A stretch of 64,000 bases of DNA from Paludibacter sp. 47-17 (GTDB lineage Bacteria > Bacteroidota > Bacteroidia > Bacteroidales > Paludibacteraceae). The DNA lies in the NCBI GenBank assembly GCA_001898935.1, contig MKVT01000017.1, positions 47,156 through 111,155 on the forward strand, written 5' to 3'. The notes beneath the pieces are model-generated. The model was not told the DNA's origin and searched no databases. It saw nothing but the letters and a program-made list of their open reading frames with translations. The translations under genes and the position numbers were made by a program. Shown here piece after piece: positions 43,254-50,252 of this stretch (the stretch's first letter is position 1; each line of letters starts with the position of its first letter).

Positions 43254-45101
43254 ATGCGAAAATCCTGTGTTACTTTATTCTTCGTGCTCTGTAGTCTGAT
43301 GTTTTTATGGGCACAGTCGTTCAACACTTTTCCCGTCAGTACTCAGAAACCACCGCTTCATGGCAAACATTGGATGGCAATCACCGGTAAGCCATTGGCT
43401 GCGACGGCTGGTGCAACCGTGTTCATCCAGGGAGGAAATGCGGTGGATGCCTCTTGTGCCATGTTGGCTGCAACCTGCACTATGTGGGATGTGCTGGGTT
43501 GGGGAGGGGAAACCCAGGCGTTGATTTATCATCCGGAACTCCAACAAGTGATTGCAGTGAATGCATTAGGAGTGGCGCCTACCGGAGCGACTTCTTCGTT
43601 TTTCAGGGATAAAGGTTTGAAATATCCACCACAATATGGTGCATTGGCAGCGATTACACCCGGTACACCCGGCGGCCTGCTGGTTATATTGGCCGAGTTC
43701 GGAACCATGAGTCTGAAAGAGGTTCTGGCGCCGGCCGTGCAGTTAGCCTCGGGATATCCGATTGATGCACAGACAGCTCATTCGATTGAACGTGAAAAAG
43801 ACCGTATTCGTGAATGGCCTTATTCGGCCAGGGTGTTTCTGACTCACCGGGGCGATGAACGAGAGGCGCCCTATCCCGGAGAAATTTTTGTACAAACCGA
43901 TCTGCTGCTGACGCTGCACAAATTGATCGATGCCGAACAGCAGGCGCTTACGGAAGGCAAGAGCCGTAAAGAGGCGATTTATGCTGCTTACGATCGTTTT
44001 TATACCGGCGATATCGCACAGGAGTTTGTGCGCGGATGCCGTGAACAAGGTGGTTTACTCACGATGTCGGATTTGAAAAATTGGAAAGTGATTCAAGAAG
44101 AACCGGTTACGACCAACTACCGGGGTGTGGATATCTACAAACTGCGTGAATGGACGCAAGGGCCTGTTCTGTTACAAACGTTGAATATCCTCGAAAATTT
44201 TGATCTGAAAGCGATGGGATATAATACTTCGACCTATATTCATACCGTTTACCAGGCTATGAATCTTAGTTATGCCGACCGCGATTTTTATTACGGCGAT
44301 CCCTATTTGCCGCCCGAGGAACCTATACGAGGGCTGTTGTCGAAAACATATGCACGTGAACGATCTCGACTGATTACTGCCGAAAGAAATAATCCGGCTT
44401 TTTTACCCGGCGATCCCTATCCATACGAAGGGAAATCGAATCCCTGGTTACATTATTTGAAAGCTACGCAAAGGGATTTGACTTCAGATATCGATGAACA
44501 GTATTACCGCGATTTTGTTGCCGGGACTACTTCGGTAATTGCTGCCGATACGTCGGGATGGGTCGTGTCGATGACGCCCAGCGGCGGTTGGATTCCGGCT
44601 TGTATTGCAGGGAATACAGGTATAGGAATGAGTCAGCGTATGCAAAGTTTTGTGCTCGATCCGGCCGAAAATCCGTTTAATGTTGTTGCTCCCGGTAAAC
44701 GTCCACGCGTCACATTAACCCCTTCGCTGGCATTGAAAGACGGTAAGCCCTATCTGGCATTTGCAAAACAGGGTGGCGATGAACAGGACCAGCTGCTCTT
44801 ACAGTTTTTTTTGAATATTGCCGAATTTGGGATGACTGTACAGGAAGCCTGCGAATCGGCGGGATTTATATCGCACCAGATGTTTTCGAGTTTTGGCGAT
44901 CATATCCGGCAACCGGGTTCGCTGGTGCTGAATTCGAAAATTCCGGAATGGACCCGGTCCGAATTGCAACGAAAAGGATATACGCTTCAATTCAGGGATC
45001 GTACCAGCGGACCTGTTAATGCAATTCTTTTTGATTGGTCGAACGGTGCATTTTGGGGAGGCTCCAGTAACCATGGCGAGGATTATGGAATAGGATGGTA
45101 A
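43254..45101 (+). CDS. Gamma-glutamyltransferase family protein, exported
   Basis: The 615-aa protein has a signal peptide ('SLMFLWAQS') and the Ntn-hydrolase GGT fold: 'TAGATVFIQGGNAVDASCA', 'AITPGTPGGLLVI' and the self-cleavage region 'DFVAGTTSVIAADTSG'. In typical GGTs this reads TTH; here it is TTS, so the Thr nucleophile is present but the following residue differs. The C-terminal part has 'APGKRPRVTLTPSLALKDGK'. It probably hydrolyses or transfers gamma-glutamyl groups, or a related amide, in the periplasm. Specificity is uncertain. Confidence 0.82.
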   Translation: MRKSCVTLFFVLCSLMFLWAQSFNTFPVSTQKPPLHGKHWMAITGKPLAATAGATVFIQGGNAVDASCAMLAATCTMWDVLGWGGETQALIYHPELQQVIAVNALGVAPTGATSSFFRDKGLKYPPQYGALAAITPGTPGGLLVILAEFGTMSLKEVLAPAVQLASGYPIDAQTAHSIEREKDRIREWPYSARVFLTHRGDEREAPYPGEIFVQTDLLLTLHKLIDAEQQALTEGKSRKEAIYAAYDRFYTGDIAQEFVRGCREQGGLLTMSDLKNWKVIQEEPVTTNYRGVDIYKLREWTQGPVLLQTLNILENFDLKAMGYNTSTYIHTVYQAMNLSYADRDFYYGDPYLPPEEPIRGLLSKTYARERSRLITAERNNPAFLPGDPYPYEGKSNPWLHYLKATQRDLTSDIDEQYYRDFVAGTTSVIAADTSGWVVSMTPSGGWIPACIAGNTGIGMSQRMQSFVLDPAENPFNVVAPGKRPRVTLTPSLALKDGKPYLAFAKQGGDEQDQLLLQFFLNIAEFGMTVQEACESAGFISHQMFSSFGDHIRQPGSLVLNSKIPEWTRSELQRKGYTLQFRDRTSGPVNAILFDWSNGAFWGGSSNHGEDYGIGW

Positions 45102-45153
45102 AATAAGTCAGTTACATCACCACAGTAGAAAGCCCGGAGCTAAGTCTGATTTT

Positions 45154-46095
45154 TTATAAACGGCTTACGCCTGCTTTTTTTTCAAGGAGGAAGATGGTAA
45201 CAAAGCCGGCAACGATCAGGAGGATCGCACCCCAAAAGTGTATATCCATAGAAGGCAGGATACGTTCGAACCGGAATACCTTTTCAGCCGTATTCGTCAA
45301 CGCTCCGAATTCGTTGACAGGAAGCAGCTCATTCACACTGTTGAACGACAATTTCCAAGGCCATATCACCACCAGTGACCCCACGATAAATCCGGTCAGA
45401 GCTCCTATGGTCTGATTTTTATGGTTCTTGTAAATCCAGGATAAAAAATGCGAAAAAGCAGGGAGCCCGATTATACACCCCAATGCTACAGCAGTCAGAT
45501 TAGTGATATTCAACTCGGTGATCGAACGAAGTACCAACTCGTAGTTACCCATCAGCACCAATACGAAACTTCCCGAAATTCCCGGTAAAATCATACTGCA
45601 AACAGCTATAATTCCACACAGCAGCAGGTATAAAAAAGAATCGTTTTCACGACCCGGACTCAGTATGGTGATTGAGGCCGCGATAGCGGTCCCAAGCACC
45701 AGAGAAACGATCACAGAGCTATTGACCCGGGTGATGGTTTTTCCAACCAGCCAGATCGAGGCCAGGATTAATCCGAAAAAATACGACCAGATATAAACCG
45801 GGTAATGCTCGAATAAAAAACTCAACAGTTTGGCTACGGTAAATATACTGGCAACGACTCCAGCCAGCACCGTTGCTAAAAAAGCCAAATCGGTATAATC
45901 GGCAAAGGCTTTAAAATCGCGTTTGAGCAGCAACCGGAGAGCCTGAAGATTCAAGGATTTAAAGCTGTGGATGAGGCGTTCGAAAATACCGGTAATGAGT
46001 GCAATCGTTCCTCCCGAAACCCCTGGAATGACATTGGCTGTGCCCATGGCAAAGCCTTTCATAAAAATGGCGGTGATGTCTTTTATCGTGTTCAT
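45154..46095 (-). CDS. DUF368 family membrane protein (PopT-like undecaprenyl phosphate translocase)
   Basis: The internal ATG at 46095 ('MNTIKDITAIFMKGFAMG') is chosen, because the conserved 'GTANVIPGVSGGTIALITGI' follows directly. The 313-aa protein has about eight membrane helices and a second 'ILPGISGSFVLVLMG' repeat. DUF368 proteins have been shown in other bacteria to recycle undecaprenyl phosphate across the inner membrane, so this protein probably returns the lipid carrier. It fits with the WecA-like gene 2 kb away. Confidence 0.88.
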   Translation of the reverse strand: MNTIKDITAIFMKGFAMGTANVIPGVSGGTIALITGIFERLIHSFKSLNLQALRLLLKRDFKAFADYTDLAFLATVLAGVVASIFTVAKLLSFLFEHYPVYIWSYFFGLILASIWLVGKTITRVNSSVIVSLVLGTAIAASITILSPGRENDSFLYLLLCGIIAVCSMILPGISGSFVLVLMGNYELVLRSITELNITNLTAVALGCIIGLPAFSHFLSWIYKNHKNQTIGALTGFIVGSLVVIWPWKLSFNSVNELLPVNEFGALTNTAEKVFRFERILPSMDIHFWGAILLIVAGFVTIFLLEKKAGVSRL

Positions 46096-46153
46096 TTTTT
46101 TTGCAATGATGAATAAAACATTCTCAAACAACAACTTGTTCACAAAAAAATAT

Positions 46154-46161
46154 TACCTTTG
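46154..46161 (+). promoter_or_regulatory. Bacteroidota -7 box (TACCTTTG) for the methyltransferase leader
   Basis: TACCTTTG fits TAnnTTTG. It is 187 nt before the methyltransferase ATG, so a long 5' leader is expected. Confidence 0.6.
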
Positions 46162-46213
46162 CAACGACTAAAAACGTTGGATGTTTAAAAGTAAGAAGGA
46201 TTTGGTGAGGTAA

Positions 46214-46325
46214 ATAACCCTCGACAGTTGTCAAAGGTTATCCATTGAGCATACTCGGGCATAATTTTGTCCGGGTATAAGATAGTTCACTTCATTTAAC
46301 AAGTAGCAGGTATCGTTCCTGTTGC
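46214..46325 (+). ncRNA. Three-hairpin structured 5' leader before the methyltransferase gene
   Basis: Three consecutive hairpins lie between the promoter and the ATG at 46349. The first (46214-46241) pairs ATAACC with GGTTAT and has an inner GAC/GTC pair. The second (46251-46278) has an 11-bp stem with two G-U pairs and a 6-nt loop. The third (46303-46325) has an 8-bp stem. The whole leader after the promoter is about 180 nt. I recognise no known riboswitch class. It could regulate the downstream gene. Confidence 0.5.
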
Positions 46326-46348
46326 GGATCATTTAATTTTTAAACATC

Positions 46349-47122
46349 ATGAACAACGAAAATACATCCATCCGCGAATTCGACTTCAACCTGATTTGCG
46401 AATATTTTTCCGGCCTCGAACGTCAGGGGCCAGGTAGTCCCGAAGTCACCCTCAAAGCATTAGAATTTATCGATCCTCTGACGGCAGACTCGTGTATTGC
46501 CGATTTGGGTTGTGGTACGGGCGGACAAACCATGGTGCTTGCCCGGCATACTCCGGCTCAGTTGACAGGCCTCGATCTTTTTCCTGCGTTTATCGATCTG
46601 TTCAATCAAAATGCGGCAAAGTTACACCTTTCCGAAAGGGTGAAAGGGGTGGTAGGTTCCATGGAACATCTCCCGTTTGAGAAAGAGTCGCTCGATTTAA
46701 TATGGTCGGAAGGAGCCATTTATAATATCGGTTTTGAAAGAGGGATCAACGAGTGGCGCGACTATTTGAAATCCGGAACTTATATTGCCGTAACTGAAGC
46801 ATCGTGGTTTACCAACGAACGTCCCCGCGAAATCCACGACTTCTGGATGGAGCATTATCCCGAAATAGATACCATTCCGAACAAAGTAGCGCAGATGCAA
46901 AACGCCGGTTATATTCCCGTTGCCACCTTTATACTTCCTGAAAACTGTTGGACGGATCATTTCTATGCTCCACAGGCACAGGCACAGGAAGCGTTTCTGA
47001 AAAAATACGCAGGGAATACAACCGCCATAAATTATATCGCATTCGAACGGTATGAAATGAGTATGTATCAACGTTACAAAGCGTATTATGGCTATGTGTT
47101 TTATATTGGAAAGAAACTGTAA
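46349..47122 (+). CDS. Class I SAM-dependent methyltransferase
   Basis: The 257-aa cytosolic protein has the Rossmann motif '[17 protein letters not shown]', then '[18 protein letters not shown]', '[20 protein letters not shown]' and '[12 protein letters not shown]', which match the S-adenosylmethionine-binding fold. Small-molecule methylation is likely but no substrate is evident. It has an unusually long structured leader and a strong terminator downstream, so it is a single-gene unit. Confidence 0.88.
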   Translation: MNNENTSIREFDFNLICEYFSGLERQGPGSPEVTLKALEFIDPLTADSCIADLGCGTGGQTMVLARHTPAQLTGLDLFPAFIDLFNQNAAKLHLSERVKGVVGSMEHLPFEKESLDLIWSEGAIYNIGFERGINEWRDYLKSGTYIAVTEASWFTNERPREIHDFWMEHYPEIDTIPNKVAQMQNAGYIPVATFILPENCWTDHFYAPQAQAQEAFLKKYAGNTTAINYIAFERYEMSMYQRYKAYYGYVFYIGKKL

Positions 47123-47133
47123 CTGTTAACAAA

Positions 47134-47168
47134 AGTCCTGGTAGTCAATCAACTACCAGGACTTTTTA
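47134..47168 (+). terminator. Strong intrinsic terminator after the methyltransferase gene
   Basis: A perfect 12-bp stem (47134-47145 with 47152-47163) extended by A-T pairs, a 6-nt loop and a T run form a canonical terminator 11 nt after the stop. Confidence 0.92.
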
Positions 47169-47268
47169 GTATGTAAGTGAGGAAAGGGACAGGGGAAAAC
47201 AATGCGAAGCAAAAAAACAAAAATGAGTTGCCGACTGTTGTTTACCGATAGAGTGTAACAGCTAAATA

Positions 47269-47730
47269 ATGGAGAATATGAAAACCAATAAAATTATTCC
47301 CTGCCTGTGGTTCAACGCCGATGGCGGTACGATTTCGAAAATCGTGGCATATTACAAAACTATTTTCGGCAACGAATTTAGCGAAGGGGCCATTATACCT
47401 CTTGGAGAAACACCCGGCGGACATACCGAAATGTGCGAAGTACAGATTTTCGGGCAAAAATATTCTCTGATGAGTACGGCTACAGCCCATCATCCGCTGA
47501 ACGACGCCATATCGTTTGCAATTAATTGTGCGGATCAGAATGAAATTGATAAATACTGGAATTATTTTACCCGTGAAGGAGAAGAGTCGCAATGCGGTTG
47601 GTGTATCGATAAGTATGGGCTTCGCTGGCAAATCATTCCCGCAGATATGGAAGAACTGATGAACCGACCCAATGCGTTTGAAGTAATGATGAAACAACGG
47701 AAAATCATCATCGAAGAATACTTCAACTAG
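47269..47730 (+). CDS. VOC superfamily (PhnB-like) protein
   Basis: The 153-aa protein matches the 3-demethylubiquinone methyltransferase-like branch of the glyoxalase/VOC fold: 'IIPCLWFNADGGTISKIVAY', 'IPLGETPGGHTEMCEVQIFG', 'DKYGLRWQIIPADMEELMNR'. Such proteins often sit next to SRPBCC genes and lack a clear enzymatic role. A SRPBCC gene follows after 24 nt and is probably co-transcribed. Confidence 0.88.
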   Translation: MENMKTNKIIPCLWFNADGGTISKIVAYYKTIFGNEFSEGAIIPLGETPGGHTEMCEVQIFGQKYSLMSTATAHHPLNDAISFAINCADQNEIDKYWNYFTREGEESQCGWCIDKYGLRWQIIPADMEELMNRPNAFEVMMKQRKIIIEEYFN

Positions 47731-47754
47731 AACCGGATCATATAAATTATCGTT

Positions 47755-48204
47755 ATGCAAACACTCGAAGTAAAAGCAGCGCTTCAAATCGCAAAACCAG
47801 CTTCCGTGATTTTTGAAGCTGTGGTGAATCCCGAACACATGAAAAATTATTTTATATCCAAAAGTTCGGGACGCATGGAGGAAGGAAAAACCCTTGTGTG
47901 GCAGTTTCCCGAATTTGAATTCGAAGCACCGGTGCGCGTCGGTAAAATAGAACAGGACAAATACATCTCATTTGCGTGGGACGGAGACGACGGAAAAGAA
48001 TTATCCGTTGAAATAACACTGACGCCGCAACCGGATCATTCGACCGTAGTACGCATATCCGAAATAGGTATGGAGAACACCGAAGCCGGAATCGCATGGC
48101 TGGTAGGAAATACCGAAGGGTGGGCAAATTTCCTTGCCTGTATGAAAGCATGGCTCGAATACGGGATCCACTTACGGAAAGGCGCGTTTGATTTTATGAA
48201 ATAA
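47755..48204 (+). CDS. SRPBCC (AHSA1-like) family protein
   Basis: The 149-aa protein has the START-like helix-grip fold: 'AKPASVIFEAVVNPEHMKNY' near the N-terminus and 'EAGIAWLVGNTEGWANFLAC' in the C-terminal helix. These proteins bind hydrophobic ligands or act as Hsp90 cofactors; the role here is unknown. It pairs with the VOC gene, 24 nt upstream. Confidence 0.88.
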   Translation: MQTLEVKAALQIAKPASVIFEAVVNPEHMKNYFISKSSGRMEEGKTLVWQFPEFEFEAPVRVGKIEQDKYISFAWDGDDGKELSVEITLTPQPDHSTVVRISEIGMENTEAGIAWLVGNTEGWANFLACMKAWLEYGIHLRKGAFDFMK

Positions 48205-48245
48205 AACCGAAGAGCAGCTTTTATTCGGTCATTACCAAAATGTTG

Positions 48246-48253
48246 TATCTTTG
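48246..48253 (+). promoter_or_regulatory. Bacteroidota -7 box (TATCTTTG) upstream of a possible small RNA
   Basis: TATCTTTG is a good TAnnTTTG match 42 nt after the SRPBCC stop and 190 nt before the sigma gene; another match lies nearer the sigma gene. Confidence 0.45.
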
Positions 48254-48259
48254 TTCCCG

Positions 48260-48360
48260 TCGGTCGGGTAGGAAGTAGATTACGGGGGAACAATCCGCCC
48301 CCGATAAGCTCCTTCGGTACGATGAAGTCAAAGAATTGCCCTTAACGAATGACAACTGAA
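48260..48360 (+). ncRNA. Candidate small RNA or structured leader upstream of the PUL sigma factor
   Basis: Between the two promoter boxes lies a GC-richer stretch with no reading frame. It can form a 6-bp hairpin (CGGGGG at 48283-48288, CCCCCG at 48298-48303) or an alternative pairing of GTTCCC near 48253 with GGGAAC near 48286. The overlap of two exclusive stems is notable. No known RNA class is recognised. It could be a separate small RNA or part of the sigma factor leader. Confidence 0.3.
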
Positions 48361-48370
48361 AAAAAAGATG

Positions 48371-48378
48371 TATGTTTG
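48371..48378 (+). promoter_or_regulatory. Bacteroidota -7 box (TATGTTTG) for the PUL ECF sigma gene
   Basis: TATGTTTG lies 57 nt before the sigma ATG at 48436. It is of the housekeeping type, unlike the motif before fecR and susC. Confidence 0.55.
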
Positions 48379-48435
48379 CATGCTCAAAAATACCTTGAAT
48401 AAACTGTTACATAGATTTTCAAATCTAACTTCTAA

Positions 48436-49020
48436 ATGCACAAAAATCACATTAATATCGATTACGAATTGCTGATGCAGTTGAAGGAGGGAAGCGAGAA
48501 AGCATTTTCGGTGGTTTTCGAAACCTACCACCGGTATTTGTATGTATTGGCCAGCCGGTATTTAATGTCGGATAGTTATGCGGAAGATGCTGTGCAATAT
48601 ACTTTTATGCGTTTGTGGGAGGGACGGGCGACTTTTGATTATAAAACCGGCATCAAGAACCTGCTGTTTACGATACTGAAAAATTATATTCTGAATGAAA
48701 TCAGACATAATAATATCGTGCTTCAGAAGAATTACGAATTGGCCCAGTTTACCGAAGAAATGGAAGCCGATTTTTTGCACGATCTGGAAGATGCCGATTT
48801 CAGGACGCATTTATACCGGTTGATCGATCAGCTGGCTCCGCAGAAACGAGAGGTTTGTTTGCTGAAGATACAACAAGGTTTGTCAAATCAGGAAGTGGCG
48901 GATGCCATGCATATTTCAGTACCGACGGTAAAATCACATTACACCCAGGTTATTAAATTATTGCGTTCGCAATTAGATAAAATTATGATGATTCTTTTGG
49001 CTATAAAATATTTTATATAG
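48436..49020 (+). CDS. ECF RNA polymerase sigma factor of a SusCD locus
   Basis: The 194-aa protein has sigma region 2 ('AFSVVFETYHRYLYVLASRY', 'YAEDAVQYTFMRLWEGR') and region 4 ('GLSNQEVADAMHISVPTVKS'), as in the ECF family expanded in Bacteroidota. A FecR gene follows after 84 nt, and a SusC with an STN domain lies beyond it, so the set forms a trans-envelope signalling system: substrate binding to SusC, contact of STN with FecR, release of sigma. It has a housekeeping-type promoter box. Confidence 0.93.
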   Translation: MHKNHINIDYELLMQLKEGSEKAFSVVFETYHRYLYVLASRYLMSDSYAEDAVQYTFMRLWEGRATFDYKTGIKNLLFTILKNYILNEIRHNNIVLQKNYELAQFTEEMEADFLHDLEDADFRTHLYRLIDQLAPQKREVCLLKIQQGLSNQEVADAMHISVPTVKSHYTQVIKLLRSQLDKIMMILLAIKYFI

Positions 49021-49036
49021 AATGCGATCGGTACCT

Positions 49037-49066
49037 CATACCTTTTTGAATAAAAACTGTTTAATA
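49037..49066 (+). promoter_or_regulatory. Candidate ECF-sigma promoter upstream of fecR
   Basis: CATACC (49037-49042), 15 nt, then TGTTTAATA (49058-49066), 38 nt before the fecR ATG. The same motif pair with the same internal spacing and the same distance to the ATG occurs before susC. It does not match TAnnTTTG at a suitable position and is probably recognised by the ECF sigma factor. Confidence 0.65.
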
Positions 49067-49104
49067 AGATATTAGTTGCAAGGTAAAAAACAGATAAATC
49101 CGAT

Positions 49105-50088
49105 ATGATAGATCCAACGATTATCGATAAAGTACTTTCGAAGACAGCCTCTCCGGCCGAAGCGCGTAAGGTTGCGGCCTGGTTTGCTACTGCCGAAGGA
49201 CAGGAATATTTCTCCCGGCGCTACGACAGAGAATCGTATTTGCTCAATGAAAACATCCTTTCCGAATGGTTGGACCATGACGTGCCGACCGACCGGATGA
49301 AGGTTCGTTTCGTGTCGCAGCTGAAAGTACGAATACGTACCTTTCGTTTCAGGGTAGTTGCTGCGGTTATTATTCCCTTTATTGTTTTGGCAGGTGCCTT
49401 TATATTTGTAGCTGATCGTACCGGTGTGTTTGCAAACACCGGTATGGCCGAGGTTATAGTCCCGTACGGAGAACAGGTACGGGTAGTTCTTCAGGATGGA
49501 ACGGTCGTACAGCTTAATTCCGGATCGCATTTACAATATCCGAAATCGTTCGGGCTTTTCAGCCGGAATGTAAAACTTTCGGGCGAAGGATATTTTTCCG
49601 TGGCAAAAGAAGCCAGACCATTTATAGTGAATTTAGAAGAGATTGTTGTAAAAGTTACAGGAACGAAGTTCAATGCCAAAGCATACCTCGATGATGATCT
49701 GATTACAGTTTCGTTGGAAGAAGGGAGCGTGAATATTGCCGATAAAAGTAATAATGTATATCCGTTGAAGGTAGGTGAAAATGCAGATTATGACAGGAGT
49801 TCGGGAATATGTACCGTGAATCGGATTGAAGATATGACTTTGCATACTGCATGGCGAACTAAAAGTTTGAATTTTTACAGAACACCGCTGAAAGAAATTC
49901 TCAAAACCCTCGAACGGCAATATGAAGTACAATTTGTTGTCAATGATCCATCCTTGTTAAATTATAAGTTCAGTATTTCAACCAGTCGTATCAATGCGAG
50001 TGAAATATTGATGGATTTAGAGAAAGTCTCAAAAATCATTTTTACGCCCAAAGATAGTAATATGTACGAAGTATCCTCATTAAAGTAG
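49105..50088 (+). CDS. FecR family anti-sigma factor
   Basis: The 327-aa protein has a cytosolic N-terminal part of about 80 residues, one membrane helix ('VVAAVIIPFIVLAGAFIFVA', about 85-105), a FecR domain ('EVIVPYGEQVRVVLQDGTVV', 'LSGEGYFSVAKEARPFIVN') and a C-terminal DUF4974-type domain ('TLERQYEVQFVVNDPSLLN'). It should hold the preceding sigma factor inactive at the inner membrane until SusC signals through its STN domain. A strong terminator follows 33 nt downstream. Confidence 0.93.
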   Translation: MIDPTIIDKVLSKTASPAEARKVAAWFATAEGQEYFSRRYDRESYLLNENILSEWLDHDVPTDRMKVRFVSQLKVRIRTFRFRVVAAVIIPFIVLAGAFIFVADRTGVFANTGMAEVIVPYGEQVRVVLQDGTVVQLNSGSHLQYPKSFGLFSRNVKLSGEGYFSVAKEARPFIVNLEEIVVKVTGTKFNAKAYLDDDLITVSLEEGSVNIADKSNNVYPLKVGENADYDRSSGICTVNRIEDMTLHTAWRTKSLNFYRTPLKEILKTLERQYEVQFVVNDPSLLNYKFSISTSRINASEILMDLEKVSKIIFTPKDSNMYEVSSLK

Positions 50089-50121
50089 GGCCTCTGTAAT
50101 TTCTGAAAGGTAGTGAAATGG

Positions 50122-50175
50122 CCTGTTGATTATCTGTGTGCTGGTACACATTTAATCAGCAGGTTATTTTTTTTT
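50122..50175 (+). terminator. Strong terminator between fecR and susC
   Basis: An 11-bp stem with one G-U pair (50122-50132 with 50153-50163) and inner GTGT/ACAC pairing is followed by a run of mostly T to 50175. It lies 33 nt after the fecR stop and should separate the transcripts of regulator and transport genes. Confidence 0.88.
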
Positions 50176-50184
50176 GCAGTGACT

Positions 50185-50214
50185 CATACCTTTTGAAACA
50201 TCGTGTGTTTACTA
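50185..50214 (+). promoter_or_regulatory. Candidate ECF-sigma promoter upstream of susC
   Basis: CATACC (50185-50190), 15 nt, then TGTTTACTA (50206-50214), 38 nt before the susC ATG. The geometry is identical to that before fecR. It lies 10 nt after the terminator, so it is the only visible promoter for the SusCD genes. Confidence 0.65.
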
Positions 50215-50252
50215 TACACAAAACACAAAAATAATCTTAAAGTAATAAATGC

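Noticed and set aside
46214..46325. Known SAM riboswitch in the methyltransferase leader
   Set aside because: The three simple hairpins do not show the conserved cores of the SAM riboswitch classes I know; left as an unassigned structured leader.
47191..47205. Another GG-N10-GC arrangement upstream of the VOC gene
   Set aside because: Apart from the GG and GC spacing, neither half resembles the sigma-54 consensus (TGGCAC and TTTTGC).
48254..48310. Signal recognition particle RNA
   Set aside because: A GGAAG-containing stretch is present, but the conserved apical loop sequence of SRP RNA is not.
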